Shown here: positions 52,490 through 63,639 of the stretch, piece after piece | Layout: every line of letters begins with the position of its first letter | How positions within the stretch are numbered: the stretch's first letter is position 1 | Assembly: GCA_951799405.1 (NCBI GenBank) | Contig: OX637339.1 | Span: forward strand, 4,340,001 to 4,404,000 | Direction of reading: 5' to 3' | DNA: 64,000 nucleotides | Source: Agapetus fuscipes | Taxonomy: Eukaryota; Arthropoda; Insecta; Trichoptera; Glossosomatidae | The notes under the pieces: model-generated | Seen by the model: the letters and a program-made list of their open reading frames with translations, nothing else | Database searches by the model: none | What the model was told of the DNA's origin: nothing | Translations under genes and position numbers: made by a program

Positions 52490-52940
52490 CCCGGTCCGTA
52501 GCTCAGTGGTAACGCTGCGGACTATGAATGGGAAGGTTGTGGGTTCGAATCCAGGCGGAGCACAAAAAATATAATACTTATATTTTCAAATTTGCTCTTT
52601 GCTGAGTTGAAAAATTCATAAGCCTTTACCAATGACCGGTCACCAAAGGTCCATCCAGCCTGACAGCAACTGGGTCTTGCTTGAAAATTGGCTCTTTGTA
52701 GGGACGACGACCAAGCTTGTAATAAGGTCGATAGCTCAATTGGTAGAATGCTTGCATTCCATGCCGAGAGCAAGAGTTCGATCTCAAGGTTTACTCAGCC
52801 TTCACAAAAAATGAGAACCAACCAGTACCCGTAAAAATAAATACGTGCAAATCACCACATGCGACCCCTTCGGGGATAACGCAGGCAAGAAGTTATACTA
52901 TATGTGTAGCTTAGTTGCGTTGCGTTGCGAGTACCGACGC
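52490..52940 (+). mobile_element. Composite SINE-A / SINE-B, third copy
   Basis: 'GTAGCTCAGTGGTAACGCTG', 'GGGTTCGAATCC', 'GACCAAGCTTGTAATAAGG' joined to 'TCGATAGCTCAATTGGTAGA'. The B body is internally shortened after 'GAGTTCGATCTCAAGG', as in the 4022 copy, and ends 'GTTGCGTTGCGTTGCG'. The shared deletion shows the 4022 and 52490 copies descend from one composite master. Confidence 0.85.
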
Positions 52941-53247
52941 CTTACCCCCTTGACTATTCCATCGATATGATGATAAGTAGGCTCTTGTCTCCATTCCGTA
53001 TGTCATGATTGATTGACATTTCATTCTCAAGCTCCCTAATCATTTTCCATTCTTTTCAAACATACGGGAATCGAAACACATACCTTCTTACCACAAGTCT
53101 AGGATGTTAACCACTAGACTGCAGAGCATTTTCATCATCCCCCATCATATTTTGATGTCCTCCTGGGTGTTTATGTAGCGTTTGTCGCCTGTATAAACGG
53201 GGGACGGTCCGGTCATCAGGCCGGGGCGTTTTGTTTTATAGACCGGA

Positions 53248-53357
53248 ATGATCTTATCAACTGGCAGCCTTGGCAGCGTCCCAGCTCACCCTGCCGCCCC
53301 CTCCCAGCGTCTATTCTGCAGACAAGGGCGTCCAAAGATATGCAGAAGGTTCGAAAT
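53248..53357. other. Unexplained GC-rich segment beside a solo LTR
   Basis: 'CTGGCAGCCTTGGCAGCGTC', 'CACCCTGCCGCCCCCTCCC'. In one frame it reads ALAASQLTLPPPPSVYSADK and GVQRYAEG. It looks coding-like in composition, but I cannot match it. A solo LTR is inserted directly after it. Confidence 0.2.
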
Positions 53358-53361
53358 ATAT

Positions 53362-53813
53362 TGTTATGTTTTTAGGATTCAAATAGTCTTTAAATTAAAA
53401 AAAAACTGGTCTTCTTTACAGGATATTTATTTTACACTTAGATTTATTTAACATTTTTTTTTTTTGTACAATTCACATTTATGGTTTAGCAATTTACATT
53501 TATTTCACAGATAGTTTGTGTTCACTTGTACTGTCTTTCGTGTTCAGAAGAAGACTGTCGTATATAGACTGACTCCTGCAAGCCGTTCGCGGCTTTTTTA
53601 TACTCCAGCGATAGTAGTACACCTTCGAGAGAATGGTGTTCCAAAAGCTTCGAGTACATAATGGTGATGATTGCTAGTTACTTTCTTATAATATCTCTTT
53701 ACCCTAGGTACTTATAATAATTAATCCTACTTATATACAGCTCCCATCAGCTACAAATGTTTTATCTACCTACCTAAATATTATATTTATGTGTATTTGC
53801 TATTTACATCACA
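53362..53813 (-). mobile_element. Solo LTR, 452 bp
   Basis: On the minus strand it runs TGTGATGTAAATAGC ... GAGTATAAAAAAGCC (TATA region) ... AATAAA ... CATAACA, flanked by ATAT on both sides (53358-53361, 53814-53817). Similar in order and end sequence to 56465-56797. No internal coding region adjoins, so it is a solo LTR left by recombination. Confidence 0.75.
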
Positions 53814-53944
53814 ATATTTTTGATTAAATTCTTCTTCTCATTTGAGTGTCACTCCAACGAAGATCAGCAATCGTCATGGATTTTTTGACTGGAGATGCTG
53901 AAGCTTAGGTGTTTTTTTTGGAAAGACTGTGAGAGGTTTTTTAG

Positions 53945-54255
53945 CCACAACGTCCTTGAGTTTTTCTTCCCTCAATTAAAAGTGGAGCAGGCAGTATTTC
54001 TATAATTCCTTGGAAAGTTTTTTGAAGAGTTCTTTGATTAGTTAGGTTCATATGAGTCTGACTCCTCATGCTGTAAAAACTTGGTTTTTCTTCTTGAGTT
54101 TTTCTTCCCTCAATCAAAGGTGGAGCAGGCAGTATTTTTATAATTCCTTGAAAAGTTCCTTGAAGAGTTATTTGATTAGTTAGGTTGATATGAGTCTGAC
54201 CCTTCATGCTGTAAACACTTGGTTCACTTATGCTAATGCCACCCCGGTTTCTATT
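53945..54255. repeat. Two tandem units of about 141 bp with TTAGA-tail scraps
   Basis: Both units carry 'GAGTTTTTCTTCCCTCAAT', 'GTGGAGCAGGCAGTATTT', 'TTTGATTAGTTAGGTT' and 'ATATGAGTCTGAC'; the last part and 'CATGCTGTAAA' derive from a TTAGA-tail repeat. Confidence 0.7.
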
Positions 54256-54340
54256 CAAAAACATAAATATTTACTATAATGTATATTTTTTAATGTATGG
54301 GTGGCCTATTTTGTACCTATTTTGAATTTTCTGGAACAGG

Positions 54341-54592
54341 AGCCTTTCGGGGCTGTTCTTAGACATTTTAGTCGTCGGTTGAGCCCACGCTTTGACAAAC
54401 AAATGGTGGCCGGTCTGGAAGTTTCATCACCACGGTCATTCTTACCTACCGAATTTTGTAATATTTGTATGAAAACAAATCAGCTGTTCACTTGCGGCCA
54501 TCTTGGATTTAGAGGTCTTCATACAAATGCATCATTAGTTTGTCAAAGCGTGGGCTCAACCGACGACTAAAATGTCTAAGAATAGCCCCGTT
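54341..54592. mobile_element. MITE with about 52 bp near-perfect inverted repeats
   Basis: Left 'CGGGGCTGTTCTTAGACATT', 'TTAGTCGTCGGTTGAGCC'; right 'GGCTCAACCGACGACTAA', 'AATGTCTAAGAATAGCCCCG'. One mismatch in about 50. 150 bp centre without an ORF. A lone arm is at 43555. Confidence 0.85.
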
Positions 54593-54659
54593 TGAGGTCA
54601 AAAGAATCTAGAAATCGTAGGTTATAGAAAAGTGAGCGATTTTTGTTGTTGTTATTTCG

Positions 54660-55110
54660 AGGGACAAGATTTGGGGTTCCTTCCCTGAGTTTCGTCCCAG
54701 CAAACGAATGGGACATATCAGCGCGACGTGTCTCACTATCTGTCAGATGAAATTGCCTGCGTGAGACGGAACCAAGGTTTATATCATATCTCATATTCCT
54801 CAATAAATATATCTTCCTTACGGCTTCATACCGCGTGAACACAGCCACTTCCTAGTGGCAATTTTGCATGCGCAACATTTCGTTCCCTTCGTGCCTTTTT
54901 GTCTTATGTCCATCAGAGGTAATTTCACATGGGTAATGTTTGTACCATATCTCATATTCCTCAATAAATATATCTTCCTTACGGCTTCATACCGCGTGAG
55001 GACAGCCGCTTCCGAGTGGCAATTTTGCATGTGTTAAATTTAGTCCCCTAAGTGCTTGTTTGTCTTATGCCCATCAGAGGTAATTTCACATGGCCAATGT
55101 TTGTATGTGT
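54660..55110. repeat. Two tandem units of about 161 bp
   Basis: Starts at 54785 and 54946, each 'CATATCTCATATTCCTCAAT', then 'TTACGGCTTCATACCGCGTG', 'GTGGCAATTTTGCATG', 'CATCAGAGGTAATTTCACAT'. Unit 2 differs by scattered substitutions. Confidence 0.75.
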
Positions 55111-55194
55111 ACTGGAACAATGTGTCTAAAATGAAAACTGGATATTGATTCTAAAGATATTTAAAGCAACTCTAACTTGGTCGTGTTTTACGTT

Positions 55195-55350
55195 TTTTTG
55201 CTTAGCTCAAATTGTGCACAATGAAAGGTCATCTTTGAATCAAATGATAGATAATCCAAACAAGCACTGGGGGGCTTGTTTGGCTTATCTATCAATCTAA
55301 GAATCACGTTTTGTACAATCTGAGCTAAGAAAAAAAGTAAAATAATATCC
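55195..55350. mobile_element. Short inverted-repeat element
   Basis: 'TTAGCTCAAATTGTGCACAA' and 'TTGTACAATCTGAGCTAAG' face each other. A partial copy of the right arm is at 60490-60515. Confidence 0.6.
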
Positions 55351-55441
55351 AGGCAAAAAAAGGTTGGTGAAAGGCACTCCTCTTTATGAAGTTATCGATT
55401 ACAAAACAAATGCATTGCAGATGTCTCTGATTAATTTAAGG

Positions 55442-55973
55442 CAGGCCTGGCCAACCCAAATTGCACCCCGGGCCGCATTGATGGCCTAAAATTTCCCCAA
55501 GGGCCACACATACAAACATTTTACAAAAAAAAATTATATAAAAAAACGAAACCACAACCAGATGTGAAAAGAAAACACGCATTGAACCAACAACAAAAAA
55601 TGTATTTATGTAGTAAACAACATAAAAAAAATTCAACAATAGAAAAATATTTCACAAAGAAAATTATTAATTAACCCTTAACTTCATAGAGGAAAAAATT
55701 ATTAATTTTTCATTTCAAAACAATATTACAAATAAAACCAATTATCAGGGACTTCTCCTTTCAGTGCAAGATTTGAGATTCTTTTCACTTACTTAATTTT
55801 TCTAAATCTAGGTATTTAAATATTTGAAGTTGCACACCTTAACTGGTTTTCCAGATTTACGTCTGTTATAGACGCCCTATTTTTATTTTTATTATATTTC
55901 ATTTTTATTTTTCATCACACATGACCGCGGGCCGCACGTAAAAGCGCCGCGGGCCGCGTGTTGGCCAGGCCTG
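55442..55973. mobile_element. hAT-type MITE, 532 bp, with exact 8 bp TSD
   Basis: Ends CAGGCCTGGCCAAC and GTTGGCCAGGCCTG are perfect inverted repeats; ATTTAAGG flanks both sides (55434-55441, 55974-55981). No transposase ORF. Subterminal 'GGGCCGC' repeats are present on both sides. 55982-56460 next to it shows nothing recognised. Confidence 0.9.
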
Positions 55974-56464
55974 ATTTAAGGCAAGATTAAGAATTACAAA
56001 TGTTAGAGTGCACCATCGTGAGGAGTCTCAAAAGTGTCACGCAAGAGTGTTGCACATTGAGCGATTGTCTGTATGACCAGGGGTATAATCGCATCTGGGG
56101 AAGAGGGTTAGAGACTTGATTAGACGACAGCAGGTGCGCTTGTTTTCATGTCTTTTTTATTAGAATATCCTGGCGATATTAAATCAAGTATTATACCGCC
56201 ATTTTTGGTATTAAAATTTGTGCGTGCGCTTGTAGGAAATTATAATGAGTTTTATTTCTATGCCGCGACGCAGATTTTGAGGCTTTTAAATCTGTGCTAA
56301 GATGGCCGTATGAGATATGTGATATTTTTTGCGATATAGATTAATTATACCTAAGATTGGTTTGCAACTCGGCAGTGTGACGTCACATTTTCCCACGTTT
56401 TTTTAGTTTCGACTTCATTATTTTTTATATAACTTTTTGGTACAGGTCCATATAATAATAATAT

Positions 56465-56797
56465 TGTTATGTAAATAGTAGATTAATATAGGTGTACATC
56501 GTAGGAAGCTTTGTACTCTTGAAGCTGGTAGAACGTTCGAGAGTTTGCTGGCAAATTGGCCCCTAGAGGCTTCTGTCTCTAGGGTATATAAGGAGCAAAA
56601 TTGGGTGCACCAAGGGAGATAGATAGTCGCCTTTGATTGAAGAGTGTGTGAGGTGCTAAACTGTGAAAATAAATTTGAGTTGCTAAAAGTGTTAAAAATA
56701 AATGTAAATTGTATAATAAATTAAGTGAAAATAAATATCCAGAAAGAAGACCTGTATGTTTTAATATAGAGACTATCCGAACCTAAAAATCGTTACA
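56465..56797 (+). mobile_element. Solo LTR, 333 bp
   Basis: TGTTATGTAAATAGTAG ... TATATAAG (56585-56592) ... AATAAA ... CGTTACA, flanked by ATAT (56461-56464, 56798-56801). No primer-binding site or gag/pol follows. Confidence 0.8.
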
Positions 56798-57184
56798 ATA
56801 TTGTTGATCACCAATCTTCACTGAAGAGGCAGAGGAAGAAGAAAACTAAGAATATCTAGTATTTTTGTTGTCATGGCAACGGATCAACCGCGCGCTCGCA
56901 GACGTAAATAGGTACCCGGGATTCCAAAAAAGGATTGATCCCGCCCGCGCCGGTCTGAGACTGCGGGGGATAATGCTTCATGTTATGCTGACGGCCCGCC
57001 CAGTCACGGCGTGGTGATTAATCAGTGCAACAAAGTCGTAAGCGCCGCGCTCATCTCGCGGCCAGCGTGAAAGCCAAAGAAATGATAACCAGGATACCCA
57101 CTGCCGGGTTCACCTGATTTATCATATTTTGTGGGGCCCAGTTTTGAGGATCTGATCTAAAAAAGATGGTGGATACTTTTTTTT
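56798..57184. other. GC-rich island without recognised content
   Basis: 56880-57110 is far more GC-rich than its surroundings ('CCGCCCGCGCCGGTCTGAGA', 'TAAGCGCCGCGCTCATCTCG'). No open frame longer than about 60 codons and no RNA fold that I recognise. It could be regulatory, a first exon or a transposon piece. Confidence 0.3.
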
Positions 57185-57500
57185 TTTTAAGAAATCCTGT
57201 ACGGGAGACTTCCTAGATTCTTGATACTTTAGGAGTCTATGACACTTGTTGTAGTGTCGCAGAGATGTATGAGCTTGGTCGTCGCTACAAAGCACCAATA
57301 CTCAAGCAAGACCCAGTTGCTGTAAGGCTGGATGGACCTTTGGTGACTGGTCATTGGTAAAGATTAATGAATTTTTCAACCCAGCGAAGAGCAAATTTGA
57401 AAATATAACTGGTATATTTTTTTGTGCTCTGCCGAGATTCCAGCCCACAATCTTCCCATTCAGAGTCCACAGTGTCACCACTGAGCTACGGACCGGTCCT
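57185..57500 (-). mobile_element. SINE-A with tail type 2, antisense
   Basis: Minus strand: head 'GTAGCTCAGTGGTGACACTG', body, then 'ACTACAACAAGTGTCATAGA' and 'TCTCCCGTACAGGATTTC', the same A/tail-2 junction as 14645-14965. Confidence 0.8.
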
Positions 57501-57584
57501 ATTTAATGATTCCTGAGAGCTGCAGTTGCGAAATTGAACACCTAAACACCTGAACACCTGAACATAAAAAAAAGCTACTAACCT

Positions 57585-57900
57585 ACACATATGATGTAAT
57601 TTCTTGCCGCGTTATCCCCGAAAGATTTCGCATGGTGCGATTGGAACCTATCTATTTTTACAGGTAAAGGAGCCGGCCTTCCGCCAAGCACTTAAATTGA
57701 AATGAGAGTGTCGCAGCTCCCTAGCGGCTTGGTACTCATTTCTTGTGAAAGCTAGGTAAACCTTGCCGGTATTTTATTTTGGGGTTTGAAATGAAAACCG
57801 TAACGGGAAATCATTTCTGACACCCTCGGTGGGATTCGAGCCTGAGCTCACGGAGACATGGAATGCAAGCACTCTAGTAACTGAGCTATCGACCGGACTA
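57585..57900 (-). mobile_element. SINE-B, antisense
   Basis: From 'GCTACTAACCTACACATATG' to 'AGTAACTGAGCTATCGACCG'. B box (minus) 'GGCTCGAATCCC'. 57901-58340 has nothing recognised except a T-rich run near 58010. Confidence 0.8.
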
Positions 57901-58349
57901 TTTTTAATGCATCTATTTAATTTTCTAGCTTATAACGTTTTTTATGAATAAATTTTGTAACAGTCTATTGCAGCAAGCATTAGAAACATACTTGTTATTA
58001 TATTTGTAATTTTTTTTTTTTTATTTTTTTTATTTTATTTGAGGCCCTTTGATTTCTGAGCCCCTGTACGCGTACACAGTTCTGTTTTAGGTAAATCCTT
58101 CATTATGTTGGTGTCTGCCCGTAGATAGACAGATATAGGTAGCAACCTCGCTTAATGGGATTCCGAGAGCTATCAATTAGAGAGGAGAGCAAAGGCTACG
58201 CGGGCGCGGCAATCACAACTCACAGATTACAATCATTATTACATGAAAAGTAATTAATTACCACTGAAGTAGGTACCTATTCATGATGAATGTCAGGAAA
58301 ATCTTGAATTTTCCAATTTTTTATTCCTGAGTAAAGGTGTATGTCGAAA

Positions 58350-58470
58350 TCGTGCCTGAAAAACCTGCGACAGTGGTTTGGCAGAAGCACCAAGTCCCTG
58401 TTTCAAGCCGCAGCATCTAAAGTCAAAATAGCCATGATGATCGCCGATCTTCACACAAAAAAAGAAGAAG
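58350..58470 (+). pseudogene. RTE/craft-like LINE C-terminal scrap
   Basis: LKNLRQWFGRSTKSLFQAAA and SKVKIAMMIADLH, matching the 33300-33600 fragment and extending it. Confidence 0.6.
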
Positions 58471-58509
58471 AATATAGGTGTATGTAGAGGTAGAATTGAA
58501 CGAAGAAAA

Positions 58510-58985
58510 GTATTTTTGTATATTTTGAATCTCTTGACTTATAGGTTGCTATGAGGCTGACCCCCCATACTGTAAAAAATGGTTCACTTTGCCAATGTCA
58601 CCCCTGTTTCAGGGAAGGTCGGAACGAATTGCAGGGCTTATGTTAGGTTAGGTTCGAGTTGCGGTCGTTCATCCTCAGTCGTCGTACAGAGAGGGTGTCT
58701 CCTGAAGACGTTAGCTACGTCGCTAACGAAACGTCGAGAATAATGCAAGTTCTCTTATAGCGGTTCGTCCAATATCCGAGTAATAAATTTAAACTGTGCA
58801 GTTATTATTATTGTAAATATGCAGGGCTTTTGTTCATTTTAGGTTTGGTTTTTGAATTGCATGTACACACGCAGCATTTGTAAGCGCGAACTTACACGTG
58901 TCTGTTTGTGGGAATGCATTTAAAATGAATTTGAAATGTTAAAAAACATATTATATCTTTGAAACCTAGATTATAGATACTGTAG
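58510..58985 (+). repeat. TTAGA-tail repeat split by a retrozyme-like insertion
   Basis: 58510-58644 and 58821-58985 are the two halves; the bases GCAGGGCTTATGTT at the break are present twice. Confidence 0.85.
58645..58820 (+). ncRNA. 176 bp retrozyme-like element with hammerhead-like motif
   Basis: Flanked by a 14 bp TSD with one mismatch (58631-58644, 58821-58834). The centre reads UCUC (58698-58701), CUGAAGA, C, GUUAGC-UACGUC-GCUAAC (58710-58727), GAAA, palindromic ACGU, C, GAGA (58736-58739). UCUC pairs with GAGA, and GUC is the classic hammerhead cleavage triplet. One extra base sits between the core and stem II. The element ends GTTATTATTATTGTAAATA. Related copies: 28440, 13880, 36290. 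Confidence 0.65.
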
Positions 58986-59864
58986 TTCATCATTTACGAA
59001 CAAAGTAAAAAACAAACTTCAAATAAACATAAAACCTGCAAATATTTCCTTTTTCAGACGCGCAACTACACATTATAACACAAATCTTTCAGATGTCGAC
59101 ATTTTCTCAAATTCCCTACATTCTTTTCGAAATATGGTGAGAGAAATATGCTTCTAGAGAGTCAATCCACTAACTGTTTTTCATAACTTGTTATTTTTCC
59201 CCTTTCTTGTATGATTTTATTTTCATTTCAATTTTATTTTAATTGTCTTTATCTTGTAGTTCTAATAATTGTAATATTCCAATGGATCTCAAGGTTTACA
59301 TTCACTTAAATTTTATCAACATCATATTTGTGTAATGACTGTTTGTTTCCTAAAAAAAACAAAAAATCCTGAAACTCTTGCCGACCTTCCCTGCAATAGA
59401 AAATGTATATAAGTGTTTTATTTGCTCTATGTATTATTTCCGAGTTTTTCTTTGTCCTTGTCACCCCGGGTGTCCGGGTGATGTTTTGTTCGTGCTATTT
59501 TCTCTTCTGGCTTAAAGACTTTTATCAATACAAATGAGCCAGACTCTCGCAGTCCACTGACTGAAATACTGGCCTGTCAATGGAAGCCAGCAGGGAAGGG
59601 AGCATCGGGGGTGGGACACAAAAAGCTAAAGAAGACAATTAAGTGTTTTATGGAGAAAAAATACTGAGAAATAGGCTGTTAAGTTGATTGAAATCGCATT
59701 AATTAGAGAAAAAGGAAGAGTAGATACCATAAATTGATTCGTTTTTGATGATAATATAACCTTTTTAGAATGGGAAATGGGTAACCAATATAAGTCATGT
59801 TGTCGAAACGAATTTATAGTATGGAACTAACGTCATGAATAATTTTATCATAATAATGTGCTTA
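58986..59864. other. Intergenic DNA, almost featureless
   Basis: Only a 30 bp TTAGA-tail scrap ('CTCTTGCCGACCTTCCCTGC') near 59366 is recognised. Confidence 0.5.
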
Positions 59865-60315
59865 TCTAGACATACACCCTGCAACTCTTGCCGTCCTTTC
59901 CTGAAACAGGGGTGACATTGGCAAAGTGAACCATTTTTACAGCATGGGTTTTTTTTTTTTGCCCTAAATTATAATCAATTCAAGTATTTTGTAATATAAT
60001 CTGTCCATACGTGTTCTTATTTATTGATTTAAAAAAATGTAATTTGTCGTGTATGTTCCTTGACTTATAGGTTGGTATGCGGCTGACCACACATGCTGTA
60101 AAAATGGTTCCCTTTGCCAATGTCACCCCTGTTTCAGGGAAGGACGGCAAGAGTTGCAGAGCTTATGTTCATTTGAGATTGGATTTTTATATTGTAGGTC
60201 CACATGCGGTATGTGTTAGCGCGAAATTATACATGTCTGCTTGTGGGAATGCATTTAATATAAATCTTAAATGTTATATATCTTTGCAACTTAGATTAGA
60301 TTAGATTAGATGTGC
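59865..60315. repeat. TTAGA-tail repeats: minus fragment then full plus copy
   Basis: 59870-59948 is a minus fragment. 60010-60315 is one of the best copies, with the lead 'AAAAAAATGTAATTTGTCGT' and tail (TTAGA)3. Confidence 0.85.
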
Positions 60316-60416
60316 CCTAAAGTACAATCAATTTAGATATTTCGTAATAATACGTATTTAATCAATGAAATAATTCCCCTATTGGCATGTAGTATCATAG
60401 TACGATGTATCGTTCC

Positions 60417-60660
60417 CCCAGTTCTTGTTTACCGTATACGCCAATCTTGTCAAATATGACTTTTTCATGCAATTGTCTTAAGAATCAAATTCTACACAAT
60501 CTGAGCTAAGAAAAACCGTAAAACTCGATAATGTGAGAGTTCTTTTAAATATTTTTTAAATAAATTTCTTGTTTTTATAAGACACAATGGTCCAGTACAC
60601 ATGCAAACATTGCTCATGTAAAATTTTCTCAATGGCGTATACGGTAAACAAGAACTAAGG
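60417..60660. mobile_element. Inverted-repeat element
   Basis: 'GTTCTTGTTTACCGTATACG' and 'CGTATACGGTAAACAAGAAC' are perfect inverted copies over at least 20 bp. Confidence 0.7.
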
Positions 60661-60779
60661 CAGCGGTATGTTATGGTATTCATACGTATGCAGTCGGTCC
60701 GCCAATTAGAAGAGCTGTAGGATTTTGAGATGACAGAAGTTCAAATTAACGCCGACTCTAGTTCCCGGATTATTGTTCT

Positions 60780-61000
60780 AGGTACTGTACATTGATGGAG
60801 TATATGTGAAGATGAATATGTATATCAGTAGATGAATATGTATATCAGTAGATGAATGTATGAGTAGATGAATATACAAGTAGATTAGTGGTGCAGAATA
60901 TTTGTAGGTGAATATCTGTGTACTTGTACATGAAGATGTATGTAGGTATCTATCTATGTGAAGAAGAATCTGTATTAGTATAGATGAATATATGTATAGA
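60780..61000. repeat. Imperfect microsatellite (GATGAATATGTATATCAGTA)n
   Basis: 20 bp units repeat near 60811-60850, then decay into 'TAGATGAATATA'-like sequence. Confidence 0.8.
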
Positions 61001-61003
61001 TCA

Positions 61004-61215
61004 GTGATTCCCAAAGTGGTCAACGGGGTACTTCATGGGGGTCTACGTTGGTGTAGCATAAAAATGGGGGTCTACGAAAAATGATAAAAACCCCCGGTCA
61101 TCAGTGACTTTGACGGTGTCGGATATCCGAAATAAATCTCAAAATATCCATATCTGTCAATGAAATAATTTTCAAAGGGGTCCACCGGAAACATAAACTT
61201 TTTGAAAGTCTGATC
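61004..61215. mobile_element. hAT-like MITE, decayed
   Basis: Left end 'CAGTGATTCCCAAAGTGGTC' is a typical hAT terminus. The right end 'ACTTTTTGAAAGTCTGAT' is only a weak mirror. Confidence 0.45.
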
Positions 61216-61400
61216 ATTTAAGATTCAGATTAAGTGCGTTCCCACAAATAGACACGTATAAGTTCGCGCTAACACATCCCACATGTGGACCTACAATATA
61301 AAAACCCAATCTCAAATGAACATAAGCCCTGCAACTCTTGCCGACCTTTCCTGAAACTGGGGTGACATTGGCAAAGTGAACCATTTTTTACATTATGGTA
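61205..61400 (-). repeat. TTAGA-tail repeat
   Basis: Body from 'CATTTAAGATTCAGATTAAG' to 'GGTGACATTGGCAAAGTG'. 61401-61920 after it has only an antisense tRNA-like head near 61541-61605. Confidence 0.75.
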
Positions 61401-61924
61401 TACATAAACAAATATGTAAAAAACATGAAATGATTAATTTATGCGGATTAAGAATAATAATTTAAAGAGGCTTATATGGTAACGTTGTTTTTCTGTGAAT
61501 TTAATTGTATTTTTTTATAGTGCTTCGCTGGGAATCTAACCCTTCCGTTTTCGATCCGTTTGAAGCGTTGACCATTAGACTTCGACCAGAATATCAGGTA
61601 GCTTGTTTCCATTTTTTGATAAATTGAAATTATTTCACGAAAGACTGCCTACGCTATAGAAGCATTTACTCCTTATATTGTTAAATTAACATATGTACAG
61701 AGACACATGCTCGTCTATTGAGAAGTTCTACGACTCGTAGTACACGTATACTACGGCGTAGCGGCTGTTTTGACCAAGACAGTATAGTTTAATTTTTGGG
61801 TTTGCGAACTGATATGTTATATTTTAGCGTATAAAATTCGAAATGCGGCGCTAGAGACGTGCGGACAAGCTGGTGGTTATTTGACTAGCACATGTTGAAA
61901 TGAACGCTTTGGATTTATATTCAT

Positions 61925-62300
61925 TTTTTATGGTGCAGCAATCAGCTGTTTCATCATGTTTTGTTGCTTGCTTTCTTCAAATATAAATGTATGTATGCTA
62001 TCCATACAAACTGTATGGTACAGCAATGGACTTTTTACACGTCGCCATGTTTTATTGCTTGCTATCGTCTGATAGATACGGTATTATCTACCGACGTCCG
62101 TTGAGAGTCTCCCAGGGATGGAAGTCTCGATGGCCGTCGGTAGATCTTACCGTACCTATTTGAAAATAGGATGGAATAAAACATGGCGATGCCTGAACAG
62201 CTGATCGTTGTTCCATATAAAATGTATCAGCTGTTGCAACGCCGACATGTTTTAGTCCTCTGTCTGTTAAGATCTGTCGACGTTTGTCAAGACTTCCACA
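61925..62300. mobile_element. Foldback elements related to 12402-12599
   Basis: 'AGATACGGTATTATCTACCG' and 'CCGTCGGTAGATCTTACCG' form opposed arms; 'ATAAAACATGGCGATGCC' and 'CAGCTGATCGTTGTTCC' match 12470-12525. At least two partial units are present; a third arm lies near 62410. 62420-62900 has nothing recognised. Confidence 0.55.
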
Positions 62301-62904
62301 CTAGGTGAGTTAAAGAAATTCATCCAGCTTTTCTTTTCCGAAACGCAGGCCATGTTGACTATCGCACTTGAAAAGCTGATAGCGCCGCTATATTTAATTG
62401 CTTTCTATCGTCTGATAGATCCTGTAATATCTACCGATGTCCGTTGAGCTGTGTTTGGAAGAAATCAGCGCATGTTGACTTGTATACTGTCCTTGTTAGA
62501 ACAACCAGTAGTCTGTATGCTCTATTTAGCTCGCTGTAGGGTTGACACGTGTGACACGGCACTGTCACTCCGTCTGCGACAGATGGAGCTCCGCATAATT
62601 ATTTTGGCTGCCGAGTCTACGTACGCCAATTGAACTTTGAGCAAATGAGGCAACTCGAGAGCAACTCTAATAACACTTGCGACGTCTCTTGATTTATGAA
62701 TAATTTCACGTGACAAGACGGAGTAAAGTTTGTTTATTGCGTATTAAGGAACATGCTGTTATAATATATCGTAAATGGTATAAAAACAAGTATGAAGGTT
62801 AACTGTGGGCACAATACAAGTGAGTACAGAGAAGCATAATTCAGTTTTTCTGTCTAATCAGCTAGTCTCGAGTTTGAGACTTTAACAGGGCTAATAAAAT
62901 TATG

Positions 62905-63165
62905 CAATTCCTTGACTTATAGGTTGGTATGAGGCTTATCACCCATACTGCAACTTAGGGTTCACTTTGCAAATGTCACCCCTGTTTCAGGAAAGGTCGG
63001 CAAGAGTTGTAGGGTTTATGTTCATGTGAGGCTTGGATTATAATTTTTAAGTACTCGTACAACATTTGTAAGCGCGAACTTACACGTGTCTGTTTGTGGG
63101 CATGCATTTAATATGTATTTTCAATGTTTATATATCATTGCAACTTAGATTATGGATTATACACT
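62905..63165 (+). repeat. TTAGA-tail repeat
   Basis: Complete body, old; no pentamers. 63166-63630 contains no recognised feature. Confidence 0.75.
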
Positions 63166-63639
63166 TTAAAAATACAATGAATAACAAATGATATGAACAA
63201 AAAAAAGTGATGTTATCAAGCCGCGTTACCGTAGAGGCATTTTACTAATAATGTAATATAGTTGCCCCGGACACATTAAAAAAGATCTGAGACGTTTGCC
63301 AGACTAGAAAAATCGATTGGGGTTCAAAATTTTGAACTCCTCCTCGACTTCACTCACAGGGTTAATATAATTCAGATACCTTTTTCTATGCCTATCACAA
63401 ACTTTCAAATTGACTTACACTAATTGGGGTTGAGCCATAAAATATATGACCTTAAATTCAAATTGTATTACATAATTTTACAGTTAGTACCTTTACAGAT
63501 CTCTAGATTATATAGTTCATCTGTATAGTTCACTACACAAGTACAGACATAGTTGTCGTGACTTTCAACAGAACTTTGGCTCTCGTTCGCCAATTAGTTC
63601 CCACAGACTCCGCACTATTGTTATAGCTATTACATAGGG

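Noticed and set aside
60778..61023. 81-codon minus ORF
   Set aside because: Product of the GATGAATATGTATATCAGTA microsatellite.
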